The position numbers and the translations under genes were made by a program. The notes below the pieces were generated by a model, which worked only from the letters and a program-made list of their open reading frames with translations, was not told the DNA's origin and ran no database searches. Shown here piece after piece: positions 12,187-25,570 of a stretch of 64,000 nucleotides of DNA (positions are counted from its first letter, which is position 1; every line of letters starts with the position of its first letter). The stretch comes from Primulina eburnea (Eukaryota > Streptophyta > Magnoliopsida > Lamiales > Gesneriaceae). The DNA is taken from NCBI RefSeq assembly GCF_022965805.1, contig NW_027331238.1:1-64000 (forward strand), written 5' to 3'.

Positions 12187-12198
12187 AAGGGGGGAAGA
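12187..12198 (+). other. Polypurine tract of Gypsy-1
   Basis: AAGGGGGGAAGA sits immediately upstream of the 3' LTR, where plus-strand synthesis is primed. It follows the conserved GGACGAAATTCC stretch between stop codon and LTR. Confidence 0.88.
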
Positions 12199-12199
12199 T

Positions 12200-13784
12200 T
12201 GTAATAGCCGAGCCCGGTGTACGGTACGATTTAAGTTTCGTTTGTTATTTGGGATATTTGATTAGATGATTATAGTTGTGTTTTGGGCTTTAGTATTATT
12301 GGTTATTATTTATTTGAGGTATTAGTTGTTGTTGGTTGTTCGTTTCAGCGTTTCGGTTCGATTTTAGTTGCTTTGGAATAGTGTTTTGCCGTGAGTAGAG
12401 TGCACCCGCGCTCTTAGAGGAGTGCCCCCGCGGTGCACTGTGCTATTTTTGGAGTTTGAGTGCCGTGAGCACACCGCACCCGCGGCGTTGTAGAGACCGC
12501 CCCCGCGGTAGAGACCGCACCCGCGCTGCTTGCAGTGCCGCACCCGCGGTGTTAGTGTTCCAAAATTTTTGAGATTGCCGTAACCATAGCGCACCCGCGG
12601 TCCTTGTGTTGGCGCACCCGCGGTGAAGGTATGGTCGAGTTTTTAAGCTACTTTTTGGAGTGGTTGGCCATGCTTTTCCTTTCTTCTCTCCTTCATTCTC
12701 GACATTTCTCTCCATTTTTAGGGTTTTTGGTCATTTCTTTCACTTCCTATCTTCGATTCAAGCGTTTGTTTGGAATTTCGACTTGAGTTCGACGTTCTCC
12801 TTGGTGCTAGGAAGCTTGGGTAAGTTTTTGGTGCGATTCTGTTAAGGTTGTAAATTAAGAGTTGTTTAGATTGGTTGTTTAAGTGGATTTATGGATTATT
12901 TAGCTTGTAATCTTGGATATTTAGTTGATATTGGTGTTATTTGTGGATTATTTGTTGTAGGTGGTGATCAAGAGCTAAGTTGAGGTGTTTGTTGTGGTTT
13001 GTAAGTGGAATTTCATTCCTTTTTGCTCACATGATTATATATGTATGTGTTTCAAAGAGTTTATTGTGTTATTCCCTTTCATTTGATCTATAGTATGTAT
13101 TGTTATATGTATTGGAGGCATTGTATGTCTCATTATTGATTAAAGGGAATACAAAAAGATATATAGAGTTCAAAGTGATTGTTAAATCCAGAGAAGAGTT
13201 TAAATGTTTTCGGATTGATAAATACATAGTCAGAGATTGCATGCAATATTAGATGATCATCGCCCAGAGGCTTATATCCCTCAGAGTTATCGGTATTTAT
13301 ATCGATTTGGGATACGAGCAACCCCAGAGCAGAGATACTATTGATATCAATCCCCAGAGCAAAAGAGAAATACCATCATATTTATATGCTATTGCTATGT
13401 TATTGATATTCAGAGTTTACAGTTCAGAGTTGATGGTATTTATGATTTCAAAGAGATGTTTTACAGAGATTATTGTTTATTGTTATATAAGAGTTCCACT
13501 TGCTGAGATTTATTCTCATTTCAGTTATTTTCATGTGATGCAGATCAGAGTGGTGCCCCGGGACGTTGACTGTGGATTGGGGGTCATATGCATACACCGT
13601 GGAAGGAGGATTTTGGCATGATCATAGGAATGATGTTTTGTTTTTGTTATGTCATTTAAATGATCATGTATTTATTTTGTAAAGATATTTAAACTAATGT
13701 ATTTTGAAACTCCTTCCGTATATTTTGAAAAGAAAATTTTTATTTCCGCTGCGTATTTATTTTAAAAGAGGTCAGGGTGCCACA
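12200..13784 (+). repeat. 3' LTR of Gypsy-1
   Basis: This is 1585 bp, the partner of 6009-7592 at an offset of 6191. It includes the same eight-copy GC-rich cluster and the same candidate splice sites (12820-12960). It ends CACA and is followed by the CTATG duplication. Confidence 0.97.
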
Positions 13785-13789
13785 CTATG
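13785..13789. other. Target-site duplication, right (CTATG), Gypsy-1
   Basis: This is the second copy of CTATG, continuing into the satellite as CTATGCAACCCC. Confidence 0.95.
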
Positions 13790-14709
13790 CAACCCCAAAA
13801 TAAAGTCCGTAGAAATGTCAATCCAAGTTCTTTTTAAAAATAGCACGCAAAGGTGTTCCCAAAGTTCTATTGTCAACTTCAGTTTGTCCATCCTTTTGAG
13901 GAGGACAAGTAGTAGAAAACAACAATTTTGTGCCAAGTTTAGCACATAAAGTCTTCCAAAAGTAACTCAATAATTTAACGTCGCGACCTGAAAACAATAG
14001 TCCTAGGCATGCCATGCAACCTAACGACTTCTCTAAAGAACAAATCCGCAATGTTTGAAGCATCATGGGTTTTATGACAAGCTATAAAATGTGCCATCTT
14101 AGAGAATCTATCCACAACAACAAAAATAGAATCCCTCCCATTCTTAGTCCTAGGCAACCCCAAAATAAAGTCCATAGAAATGTCAATCAAAGTTCTTTTT
14201 AAGAATAGCACGCAAAAGTGTTCCCAATTTCTGTTGACAACTTCAGTTTGTCCATCCGTTTGAGGATGACAAGTAGTAGAAAACAACAATTTTGTGCCAA
14301 GTTTAGCCCATAAAGTATTCCAAAATTAACTCAAGAATTTAACATCGCGACCAGAAACAATAGTCCTAGGCATGCCATGCAACCTAACGACTTCTCTAAA
14401 GAACAAGTCCGCAATGTTTGAAGCATCATCGGTTTTATGACAAGCTATAAAATGTACCATCTTAGAAAATCTATCCACAACCACAAAAATAGAATCCCTC
14501 CCCTTCTTAGTCCTATGCAACCACAAAATAAAGTCCATAGAAATGTCAACCCAAGTTCTTTTTAAGAATAGCACGCAAAGGTGTTCCCAAAGTTCTATTG
14601 TCAACTTCAGTTTGTCCATCCGTTTGAGGATGACAAGTAGTAGAAAACAACAATTTTGTGCCAAGTTTAGCACATAAAGTCTTCCAAAAGTAACTCAATA
14701 ATTTAACGT

Positions 14710-15222
14710 CGCGACCAGAAATCAATAGTCCTAGGCATGCCATGCAACCTAACGACTTCTCTAAAGAACAAATCCGCAATGTTTGAAGCATCATGGGTTT
14801 TATGACAAGCTATAAAATGTGTCATCTTAGAGAATCTATACACAACAACAAAAATAGAATCCCTATGCAAAAATAGTCCGGGGCTTTCCATGCAACCTAA
14901 CGACTTCTCTAAAGAACAAATCCGCTATGTTTGAAGCATCATCGGTTTTATGACAAGCTATAAAATGTGCCATCTTAGAGAATCTATCCACAACAACAAA
15001 AATAGAATCCCTACCCTTCTTAGTCCTATGCAACCCCAAAATAAAGTCCATAGAAATGTCAATCCAAGTTCTTTTTAAGAATAGCACGCAAAGGTGTTCC
15101 CAAAGTTCTATTGTCAACTTCAGTTTGTCCATCCATTTGAGGACGACAAGTAGTAGAAAACAACAATTTTGTGCCAAGTTTAGCACATAAAGTCTTCCAA
15201 AAGTAACTCAATAATTTAACGT
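14710..15222. repeat. 513-bp higher-order unit (full plus deleted monomer)
   Basis: The distance from CGCGACCAGAAATCAATAG at 14710 to the next equivalent CGCGACC at 15223 is 513 bp, not 364. The extra 149 bp is a monomer with a 215-bp internal deletion, joined as AATCCCT-ATGCAAAAATAG near 14864-14880. The same junction occurs near 25575, 31172, 42796, 43310 and 52540. Confidence 0.85.
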
Positions 15223-17216
15223 CGCGACCAGAAAACAATAGTCCTAGGCATGCCATGCAACCTAACGACTTCTCTAAAGAACAAATCCGCAATGTTTGAA
15301 GCATCATGGGTTTTATGACAAGCTAAAAAATGTGTCATCTTAGAGAATCTATACACAACAACAAAAATAGAATCCCTCGCATTCTTAGTCCTAGGCAACC
15401 CCAAAATAAAGTCCAAAGAAATGTCAACCCAAGTTCTTTTTAAGAATAGCACGCAAAGGTGTTCCCAAAGTTCTATTGACAACTTCAGTTTGTTCATCCG
15501 TTTGAGGATGACAAGTAGTAGAAAACAACAATTTTGTGCCAAGTTTAGCCCATAAAGTCTTCCAAAAGTAACTCAAGAATTTAACATCGCGACCAGAAAC
15601 AATAGTCCTAGGCATGCCATGCAACCTAGCGACTTCTCTAAAGAACAAGTCTGCAATGTTTGAAGCATCATGGGTTTTATGACAAGCTATAAAATGTACC
15701 ATCTTAGAAAATCTATCCACAACAACAAAAATAGAATCCCTCCCCTTCTTAGTCCTATGCAACCCCAAAATAAAGTCCATAGAAATGTCAATCCAAGTTC
15801 TTTTTAAAAATAGCACGCAAAGGTGTTCTCAAAGTTCTATTGTCAACTTCAGTTTGTCCATCCGTTTGAGGATGACAAGTAGTAGAAAACAACAATTTTG
15901 TGCCAAGTTTAGCCCATAAAGTATTCCAAAAGTAACTCAAGAATTTAACATCGCGACCAGAAACAATAGTCCTAGGCATGCCATGCAACCTAACGACTTC
16001 TCTAAAGAACAAATCCGCAATGTTTGAAGCATCATGGGTTTTATGACAAGCTATAAAATGTGCCATCTTAGAGAATCTATCCACAACAACAAAAATAGAA
16101 TCCCTCCCTTTCTTAGTCCTAGGCAACCCCAAAATAAAGTCCATAGAAATGTCAATCTAAGTTCTTTTTAAGAATAGCACGCAAAAGTGTTCCCAATTTC
16201 TATTGACAACTTCAGTTTGTCCATCCGTTTGAGGATGACAAGTAGTAGAAAACAACAATTTTGTGCAAAGTTTATCCCACAAAGTATTCCAAAAGTAACT
16301 CAATAATTTAACGTCGCGACCAGAAAACAATAGTCCTAGGCATGCCATGCAACCTAACGACTTCTCTAAAGAACAAATCCGCAATGTTTGAAGCATCATG
16401 GGTTTTATGACAAGCTATAAAATGTGCCATCTTAGAGAATCTATCCCCAAAAAAAAAAATAGAATCTCTCCCCTTCTTAGTCCTATGCAACCCCAAAATA
16501 AAGTCCATAGAAATGTCAATCCAAGTTCTTTTTAAGAATAGCACGCAAAGGTGTTCCCAAAGTTCTATTGTCAACTTCAGTTTGTCCATCCGTTTGAGGA
16601 TGACAAGTAGTAGAAAACAACAACTTTGTGCCAAGTTTAGCACCTAAAGTCTTCCAAAAGTAACTCAATAATTTAACGTCGCGAGCTGAAAACAATAGTC
16701 CTAGGCATGCCATGCAACCTAACGACTTCTCTAAAGAACAAATCCGCAATGTTTGAAGCATCATGGGTTTTATGACAAGCTATAAAATGTGCCATCTTAG
16801 AGAATCTATACACAACAACAAAAATAGAATCCCTCCCATTCTTAGTCCTAGGCAACCCCAAAATAAAGTCCATAGAAATTTCAATCCAAGTTCTTTTAAA
16901 GAATAGCACGCAAAAGTGTTCCCAAATTTCTATTGACAACTTCAGTTTGTCCATCCGTTTGAGGATGACAAGTAGTAGAAAACAACAATTTTGTGCCAAG
17001 TTTAGCCCATAAAGTATTCCAAAAGTAACTCAAGAATTTAACATCGCGACCAGAAACAATAGTCTTAGGCATGCCATGCAACCTAACGACTTCTCTAAAG
17101 AACAATTCCGCAATGTTTGAAGCATCATTGGTTTTATGACAAGCTATAAATTGTGCCATCTTAGAGAATCTATCCACAACAACAAAAATAGAATCTCTCC
17201 CCTTCTTAGTCCTATG
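15216..17216. repeat. Block duplication, right copy with empty Gypsy-1 target
   Basis: This is the partner of 4008-6008 (offset 11208). At 17212-17216 it carries the CTATG target with no insertion. The sequence beyond matches the right flank of Gypsy-1 (13785 onward), including the rare TCCGTAGAAATG, TTTAAAAATAG and CATCCTTTTGAGG variants. It is an intact paralogue of the pre-insertion site. Confidence 0.85.
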
Positions 17217-19031
17217 CAACCCCAAAATAAAGTCCGTAGAAATGTCAATCCAAGTTCTTTTTAAAAATAGCACGCAAAGGTGTTCCCAAAGTTCTATTGT
17301 CAACTTCAGTTTGTCCATCCTTTTGAGGATGACAAGTAGTAGAAAACAACAATTTTGTGCCAAGTTTAGCACATAAAGTCTTCCAAAAGTAACTCAATAA
17401 TTTAACGTCGCGACCTGAAAACAATAGTCCTAGGCATGCCATGCAACCTAACGACTTCTCTAAAGAACAAATCCGCAATGTTTGAAGCATCATGGGTTTT
17501 ATGACAAGCTATAAAATGTGCCATCTTAGAGAATCTATCCACAACAACAAAAATAGAATCCCTCCCATTCTTAGTCCTAGGCAACCCCAAAATAAAGTCC
17601 ATAGAAATGTCAATCAAAGTTCTTTTTAAGAATAGCACGCAAAAGTGTTCCCAATTTCTATTGACAACTTCAGTTTGTCCATCCGTTTGAGGATGACAAG
17701 TAGTAGAAAACAACAATTTTGTGCCAAGTTTAGCCCATAAAGTATTCCAAAAGTAACTCAAGAATTTAACATCGCGAACAGAAACAATAGTCCTAGGCAT
17801 GCCATGCAACCTAACGACTTCTCTAAAGAACAAATCCGCAATGTTTGAAGCATCATGGGTTATAAGACAAGCTATAAAATGTGCCATCTTAGAGAATCTA
17901 TCCACAACAACAAAAATAGAATCCCTCCCCTTCTTAGTCCTAGGCAACCCCAAAATAAAGTCCATAGAAATGTCAATCAAAGTTCTTTTTAAGAATAGCA
18001 CGCAAAAGTGTTCCCAATTTCTATTCACAACTTCAGTTTGTCCATCCGTTTATGGATGACAAGTAGTAGAAAACAACAATTTTGTGCCAAGTTTAGCCCA
18101 TAAAGTATTCCAAAATTAACTCAAGAATTTAACATCGCGACCAGAAACAATAGTCCTAGGCATGCCATGCAACCTAACGACTTCTCTAAAGAACAAGTCC
18201 GCAATGTTTGAAGCATCATGGGTTTTATGACAAGCTATAAAATGTACCATCTTAGAAAATATATCCACAACATCAAAAATAGAATCCCTCCCCTTCTTAG
18301 TCCTATGCAACCCCAAAATAAAGTCCATAGAAATGTCAATCCAAGTTCTTTTTAAGAATAGCACGCAAAGGTGTTCCCAAAGTTCTATTGTCAACTTCAG
18401 TTTGTCCATCCGTTTGAGGATGACAAGTAGTAGAAAACAACAATTTTGTGCCAAGTTTAGCCCATAAAGTATTCCAAAAGTAACTCAAAAATTTAACGTC
18501 GCGACCAAAAAACAATAGTCCTAGGCATGCCATGCAACCTAACGACTTCTCTAAAGAACAAATCCGCAATGTTTGAAGCATCATGGGTTTTATGACAAGC
18601 TATAAAATGTGCCATCTTAGAGAATCTATACACAACAACAAAAATAGAATCCCTCCCATTCTTAGTCCTAGGCAACCCCAAAATAAAGTCCATAGAAATT
18701 TCAATCCAAGTTCTTTTAAGAATAGCACGCAAAAGTGTTCCCAAATTTCTATTGACAACTTCAGTTTGTCCATCCGTTTGAGGATGACAAGTAGTAGAAA
18801 ACAACAATTTTGTGCCAAGTTTAGCTCATAAAGTATTCCAAAAGTAACTCAAGAATTTAACATCGCGACCAGAAACAATAGTCCTTAGGCATGCCATGCA
18901 ACCTAACGACTTCTCTAAAGAACAATTCCGCAATGTTTGAAGCATCATTGGTTTTATGACAAGCTATAAATTGTGCCATCTTAGAGAATCTATCCACAAC
19001 AACAAAAATAGAATCTCTCCCCTTCTTAGTC
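17212..19031. repeat. Five-monomer higher-order repeat, copy 1 (1820 bp)
   Basis: Five monomers repeat as a block at an offset of 1820 bp. Block-specific variants include CGCGAACAG, GTTTATGGATGAC, ATATATCCACAACATC and CATCATTGG. The two copies appear near-identical by eye. Confidence 0.85.
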
Positions 19032-20850
19032 CTATGCAACCCCAAAATAAAGTCCGTAGAAATGTCAATCCAAGTTCTTTTTAAAAATAGCACGCAAAGG
19101 TGTTCCCAAAGTTCTATTGTCAACTTCAGTTTGTCCATCCGTTTGAGGATGACAAGTAGTAGAAAACAACAATTTTGTGCCAAGTTTAGCACATAAAGTC
19201 TTCCAAAAGTAACTCAATAATTTAACGTCGCGACCTGAAAACAATAGTCCTAGGCATGCCATGCAACCTAACGACTTCTCTAAAGAACAAATCCGCAATG
19301 TTTGAAGCATCATGGGTTTTATGACAAGCTATAAAATGTGCCATCTTAGAGAATCTATCCACAACAACAAAAATAGAATCCCTCCCATTCTTAGTCCTAG
19401 GCAACCCCAAAATAAAGTCCATAGAAATGTCAATCAAAGTTCTTTTTAAGAATAGCACGCAAAAGTGTTCCCAATTTCTATTGACAACTTCAGTTTGTCC
19501 ATCCGTTTGAGGATGACAAGTAGTAGAAAACAACAATTTTGTGCCAAGTTTAGCCCATAAAGTATTCCAAAAGTAACTCAAGAATTTAACATCGCGAACA
19601 GAAACAATAGTCCTAGGCATGCCATGCAACCTAACGACTTCTCTAAAGAACAAATCCGCAATGTTTGAAGCATCATGGGTTTATAGACAAGCTATAAAAT
19701 GTGCCATCTTAGAGAATCTATCCACAACAACAAAAATAGAATCCCTCCCCTTCTTAGTCCTAGGCAACCCCAAAATAAAGTCCATAGAAATGTCAATCAA
19801 AGTTCTTTTTAAGAATAGCACGCAAAAGTGTTCCCAATTTCTATTCACAACTTCAGTTTGTCCATCCGTTTATGGATGACAAGTAGTAGAAAACAACAAT
19901 TTTGTGCCAAGTTTAGCCCATAAAGTATTCCAAAAGTAACTCAAGAATTTAACATCGCGACCAGAAACAATAGTCCTAGGCATGCCATGCAACCTAACGA
20001 CTTCTCTAAAGAACAAGTCCGCAATGTTTGAAGCATCATGGGTTTTATGACAAGCTATAAAATGTACCATCTTAGAGAATATATCCACAACATCAAAAAT
20101 AGAATCCCTCCCCTTCTTAGTCCTATGCAACCCCAAAATAAAGTCCATAGAAATGTCAATCCAAGTTCTTTTTAAGAATAGCACGCAAAGGTGTTCCCAA
20201 AGTTCTATTGTCAACTTCAGTTTGTCCATCCGTTTGAGGATGACAAGTAGTAGAAAACAACAATTTTGTGCCAAGTTTAGCCCATAAAGTATTCCAAAAG
20301 TAACTCAAAAATTTAACGTCGCGACCAAAAACAATAGTCCTAGGCATGCCATGCAACCTAACGACTTCTCTAAAGAACAAATCCGCAATGTTTGAAGCAT
20401 CATGGGTTTTATGACAAGCTATAAAATGTGCCATCTTAGAGAATCTATACACAACAACAAAAATAGAATCCCTCCCATTCTTAGTCCTAGGCAACCCCAA
20501 AATAAAGTCCATAGAAATGTCAATCCAAGTTCTTTTAAGAATAGCACGCAAAAGTGTTCCCAAATTTCTATTGACAACTTCAGTTTGTCCATCCGTTTGA
20601 GGATGACAAGTAGTAGAAAACAACAATTTTGTGCCAAGTTTAGCCCATAAAGTATTCCAAAAGTAACTCAAGAATTTAACATCGCGACCAGAAACAATAG
20701 TCCTAGGCATGCCATGCAACCTAACGACTTCTCTAAAGAACAAATCCGCAATGTTTGAAGCATCATTGGTTTTATGACAAGCTATAAAATTGTGCCATCT
20801 TAGAGAATCTATCCACAACAACAAAAATAGAATCCCTCCCCTTCTTAGTC
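19032..20850. repeat. Five-monomer higher-order repeat, copy 2 (1819 bp)
   Basis: This is the second copy of the pentamer, one base shorter. Small differences include TTATAGACAAG here against TTATAAGACAAG in copy 1. A partial third copy starts at 20851 and then diverges. Confidence 0.85.
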
Positions 20851-21040
20851 CTATGCAACCCCAAAATAAAGTCCGTAGAAATGTCAATCCAAGTTCTTTT
20901 TAAGAATAGCACGCAAAGGTGTTCCCAAAGTTCTATTGTCAACTTCAGTTTGTCCATCCGTTTGAGGATGACAAGTAGTAGAAAACAACAATTTTGTGCC
21001 AAGTTTAGCACATAAAGTCTTCCAAAAGTAACTCAATAAT

Positions 21041-22093
21041 TTAACGTCGCGACCTGAAAACAATAGTCCTAGGCATGCCATGCAACCTAACGACTTCTCT
21101 AAAGAACAAATCCGCAATGTTTGAAGCATCATGGGTTTTATGACAAGCTATAAAATGTGCCATCTTAGAGAATCTATCCACAACAACAAAAATAGAATCC
21201 CTCCCATTCTTAGTCCTAGGCAACCCCAAAATAAAGTCCATAGAAATGTCAATCAAAGTTCTTTTTAAGAATAGCACGCAAAAGTGTTCCCAATTTCTAT
21301 TGACAACTTCAGTTTGTCCATCCGTTTGAGGATGACAAGTAGTAGAAAACAACAATTTTGTGCCAAGTTTAGCCCATAAAGTATTCCAAAAGTAACTCAA
21401 GAATTTAACATCGCGACCAGAAACAATAGTCCTAGGCATGCCATGCAACCTAACGACTTCTCTAAAGAACAAATCCGCAATGTTTGAAGCATCATGGGTT
21501 TTATGACAAGCTATAAAATGTGCCATCTTAGAGAATCTATCCACAACAACAAAAATAGAATCCCTCCCCTTCTTAGTCCTAGGCAACCCCAAAATAAAGT
21601 CCATAGAAATGTCAATCAAAGTTCTTTTTAAGAATAGCACGCAAAAGTGTTCCCAAGTTCTATTGACAACTTCAGTTTGTCCATCCGTTTGAGGATGACA
21701 AGTAGTAGAAAACAACAATTTTGTGCCAAGTTTAGCCCATAAAGTATTCCAAAAGTAACTCAAGAATTTAACATCGCGACCAGAAACAATAGTCCTAGGC
21801 ATGCCATGCAACCTAACGACTTCTCTAAAGAACAAATCCGCAATGTTTGAAGCATCATGGGTTTTATGACAAGCTATAAAATGTGCCATCTTAGAGAATC
21901 TATCCACAACAACAAAAATAGAATCCCTCCCCTTCTTAGTCCTATGCAACCCCAAAATAAAGTCCATAGAAATGTCAATCCAAGTTCTTTTTAAGAATAG
22001 CACGCAAAGGTGTTCCCAAAGTTCTATTGTCAACTTCAGTTTGTCCATCCGTTTGAGGATGACAAGTAGTAGAAAACAACAATTTTGTGCCAA
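21041..22093 (-). pseudogene. Longest satellite reading frame: three fused integrase cores
   Basis: This is 350 codons without a stop on the minus strand, spanning nearly three consecutive monomers. It exists because one-base deletions near the junction (CCCAAGTTC, CCCAATTTC) make these monomers 363 bp, a multiple of three. Each core has the first Asp (SMDF) and the Glu (QTEVVNR), but the second catalytic position is Gly in the two complete cores and frameshifted in the third. There is no zinc-binding HHCC domain and no integrase C-terminal domain. I read it as a by-product of the tandem structure, not a gene. Confidence 0.6.
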
Positions 22094-25000
22094 GTTTAGC
22101 CCATAAAGTATTCCAAAAGTAACTCAATAATTTAACGTCGCGACCAGAAAACAATAGTCCTAGGCATGCCATGCAACCTAACGACTTCTCTAAAGAACAA
22201 ATCCGCAATGTTTGAAGCATCATGGGTTTTATGACAAGCTATAAAATGTGCCATCTTAGAGAATCTATCCACAACAACAAAAATAGAATCCCTCCCATTC
22301 TTAGTCCTAGGCAACCCCAAAATAAAGTCCATAGAAATGTCAATCCAAGTTCTTTTTAAGAATAGCACGCAAAAGTGTTCCCAAAGTTCTATTGACAACT
22401 TCAGTTTGTCCATCCGTTTGAGGATGACAAGTAGTAGAAAACAACAATTTTGTGCCAAGTTTAGCCCATAAAGTATTCCAAAAGTAACTCAAGAATTTAA
22501 CATCGCGACCAGAAACAATAGTCCTAGGCATGCCATGCAACCTAACGACTTCTCTAAAGAACAAATCCGCAATGTTTGAAGCATCATGGGTTTTATGACA
22601 AGCTATAAAATGTGCCATCTTAGAGAATCTATCCACAACAACAAAAATAGAATCCCTCCCCTTCTTAGTCCTATGCAACCCCAAAATAAAGTCCATAGAA
22701 ATGTCAATCCAAGTTCTTTTTAAGAATAGCACGCAAAGGTGTTCCCAAAGTTCTATTGTCAACTTCAGTTTGTCCATCCGTTTGAGGATGACAAGTAGTA
22801 GAAAACAACAATTTTGTGCCAAGTTTAGCCCATAAAGTATTCCAAAAGTAACTCAATAATTTAACATCGCGACCAGAAACAATAGTCCTAGGCATGCCAT
22901 GCAACCTAACGACTTCTCTAAAGAACAAATCCGCAATGTTTGAAGCATCATGGGTTTTATGACAAGCTATAAAATGTGCCATCTTAGAGAATCTATCCAC
23001 AACAACAAAAATAGAATCCCTCCCCTTCTTAGTCCTAGGCAACCCCAAAATAAAGTCCATAGAAATGTCAATCAAAGTTCTTTTTAAGAATAGCACGCAA
23101 AAGTGTTCCCAAGTTCTATTGACAACTTCAGTTTGTCCATCCGTTTGAGGATGACAAGTAGTAGAAAACAACAATTTTGTGCCAAGTTTAGCCCATAAAG
23201 TATTCCAAAAGTAACTCAAGAATTTAACATCGCGACCAGAAAACAATAGTCCTAGGCATGCCATGCAACCTAACGACTTCTCTAAAGAACAAATCCGCAA
23301 TGTTTGAAGCATCATGGGTTTTATGACAAGCTATAAAATGTGCCATCTTAGAGAATCTATCCACAACAACAAAAATAGAATCCCTCCCCTTCTTAGTCCT
23401 ATGCAACCCCAAAATAAAGTCCATAGAAATGTCAATCAAAGTTCTTTTTAAGAATAGCACGCAAAGGTGTTCCAAAGTTCTATTGCCAACTTCAGTTTGT
23501 CCATCCGTTTGAGGATGACAAGTAGTAGAAAACAACAATTTTGTTGCAAGTTTAGCACATAAAGTCTTCCAAAAGTAACTCAATAATTTAACGTCGCGAC
23601 CAGAATACAATAGTCCTAGGCATGCCATGCTACCTAACGACTTCTCTAAAGAACAAATCCGCAATGTTTGAAGCATCATCGGGTTTTATGACAAGCTATA
23701 AAATGTGCCATCTTAGAGAATCTATCCACAACAACAAAATATAGAATCCCTCCCATTCTTAGTCCTAGGCAACCCCAAAATAAAGTCCATAGAAATGTCA
23801 ATCCAAGTTCTTTTTAAGAATAGCACGCAAAAGTGTTCCCAAAGTTCTATTGACAACTTCAGTTTGTCCATCCGTTTGAGCATGACAAGTAGTAGAAAAC
23901 AACAATTTTGTGCAAAGTTTAGCACATAAAGTCTTCCAAAAGTAACTCAATAATTTAACGTCGCGACGAGAAACAATAGTCCTAGGCATGCCATGCAACC
24001 TATCGACTTCTCTAAAGAACAAATCCGCAATGTTTGAAGCATCATGGGTTTTATGACAAGCTATAAAATGTGCCATCTTAGAGAATCTATCCACAACAAC
24101 AAAAATAGAATCCCTCCCCTTCTTAGTCCTAGGCAACCCCAAAATAAAGTCCATAGAAATGTCAATCCAAGTTCTTTTTAAGAATAGCACGCAAAAGTGT
24201 TCCCAAAGTTCTATTGTCAACTTCAGTTTGTCCATCCGTTTGAGGATGACAAGTAGTAGAAAACAACAATTTTGTGCCAAGTTTAGCACATAAAGTCTTC
24301 CAAAAGTAACTCAATAATTTAACGTCGCGACCAGAAAACAATAGTCCTAGGCATGCCATGCAACCTAACGACTTCTCTAAAGAACAAATCCGCAATGTTT
24401 GAAGCATCATGGGTTTTATGACAAGCTATAAAATGTGCCATCTTAGAGAATCTATCCACAACAACAAAAATAGAATCCCTCCCCTTCTTAGTCCTAGGCA
24501 ACCCCAAAATAAAGTCCATAGAAATGTCAATCCAAGTTCTTTTTAAGAATAGCACGCAAAAGTGTTCCCAAAGTTCTATTGACAACTTCAGTTTGTCCAT
24601 CCGTTTGAGGATGACAAGTAGTAGAAAACAACAATTTTGTGCCAAGTTTAGCCCATAAAGTATTCCAAAAGTAACTCAAGAATTTAACATCGCGACCAGA
24701 AACAATAGTCCTAGGCATGCCATGCAACCTAACGACTTCTCTAAAGAACAAATCCGCAATGTTTGAAGCATCATGGGTTTTATGACAAGCTATAAAATGT
24801 GCCATCTTAGAGAATCTATCCACAACAACAAAAATAGAATCCCTCCCATTCTTAGTCCTAGGCAACCCCAAAATAAAGTCCATAGAAATGTCAATCCAAG
24901 TTCTTTTTAAGAATAGCACGCAAAAGTGTTCCCAAGTTCTATTGACAACTTCAGTTTGTCCATCCGTTTGAGGATGACAAGTAGTAGAAAACAACAATTT

Positions 25001-25570
25001 TGTGCCAAGTTTAGCCCATAAAGTATTCCAAAATTAACTCAAGAATTTAACATCGCGACCAGAAACAATAGTCCTAGGCATGCCATGCAACCTAACGACT
25101 TCTCTAAAGAACAAGTCCGCAATGTTTGAAGCATCATCGGTTTTATGACAAGCTATAAAATGTACCATCTTAGAGAATCTATCCACAACAACAAAAATAG
25201 AATCCCTCCCCTTCTTAGTCCTATGCAACCCCAAAATAAAGTCCATAGAAATGTCAATCAAAGTTCTTTTTAAGAATAGCACGCAAAGGTGTTCCCAAAG
25301 TTCTATTGTCAACTTCAGTTTGTCCATCCGTTTGAGGATGACAAGTAGTAGAAAACAACAATTTTGTGCCAAGTTTAGCACATAAAGTCTTCCAAAAGTA
25401 ACTCAATAATTTAACGTCGCGACCAGAAATCAATAGTCCTAGGCATGCCATGCAACCTAACGACTTCTCTAAAGAACAAATCCGCAATGTTTGAAGCATC
25501 ATGGGTTTTATGACAAGGTATAAAATGTGTCATCTTAGAGAATCTATACACAACAACAAAAATAGAATCC

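Larger units (their letters stand above)
6009..13784 (+). mobile_element. Gypsy-1: complete Ty3/gypsy chromovirus (Tekay/Del-like)
   Basis: This is a complete 7776-bp LTR retrotransposon inserted in the satellite. It has LTRs of 1584 and 1585 bp beginning TGTAATAG and ending CACA, a perfect 12-base initiator-Met primer site, one intact gag-pol frame with a C-terminal chromodomain, a polypurine tract and 5-bp target duplications. I count two differences between the LTRs (G/A at 6372 versus 12563 within TTCCA(G/A)AATT, and one extra T near 13740), so the insertion is recent. The Tekay/Del assignment rests on the chromodomain, the integrase style and the TTCG-GGACGAAATTCC stretch before the polypurine tract. 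Confidence 0.95.

Noticed and set aside
17799..20650. Plus-strand open frames of 65-86 codons in the satellite
   Set aside because: They are antisense shadows of the integrase core. They recur with the repeat period and match no protein family I recognise.
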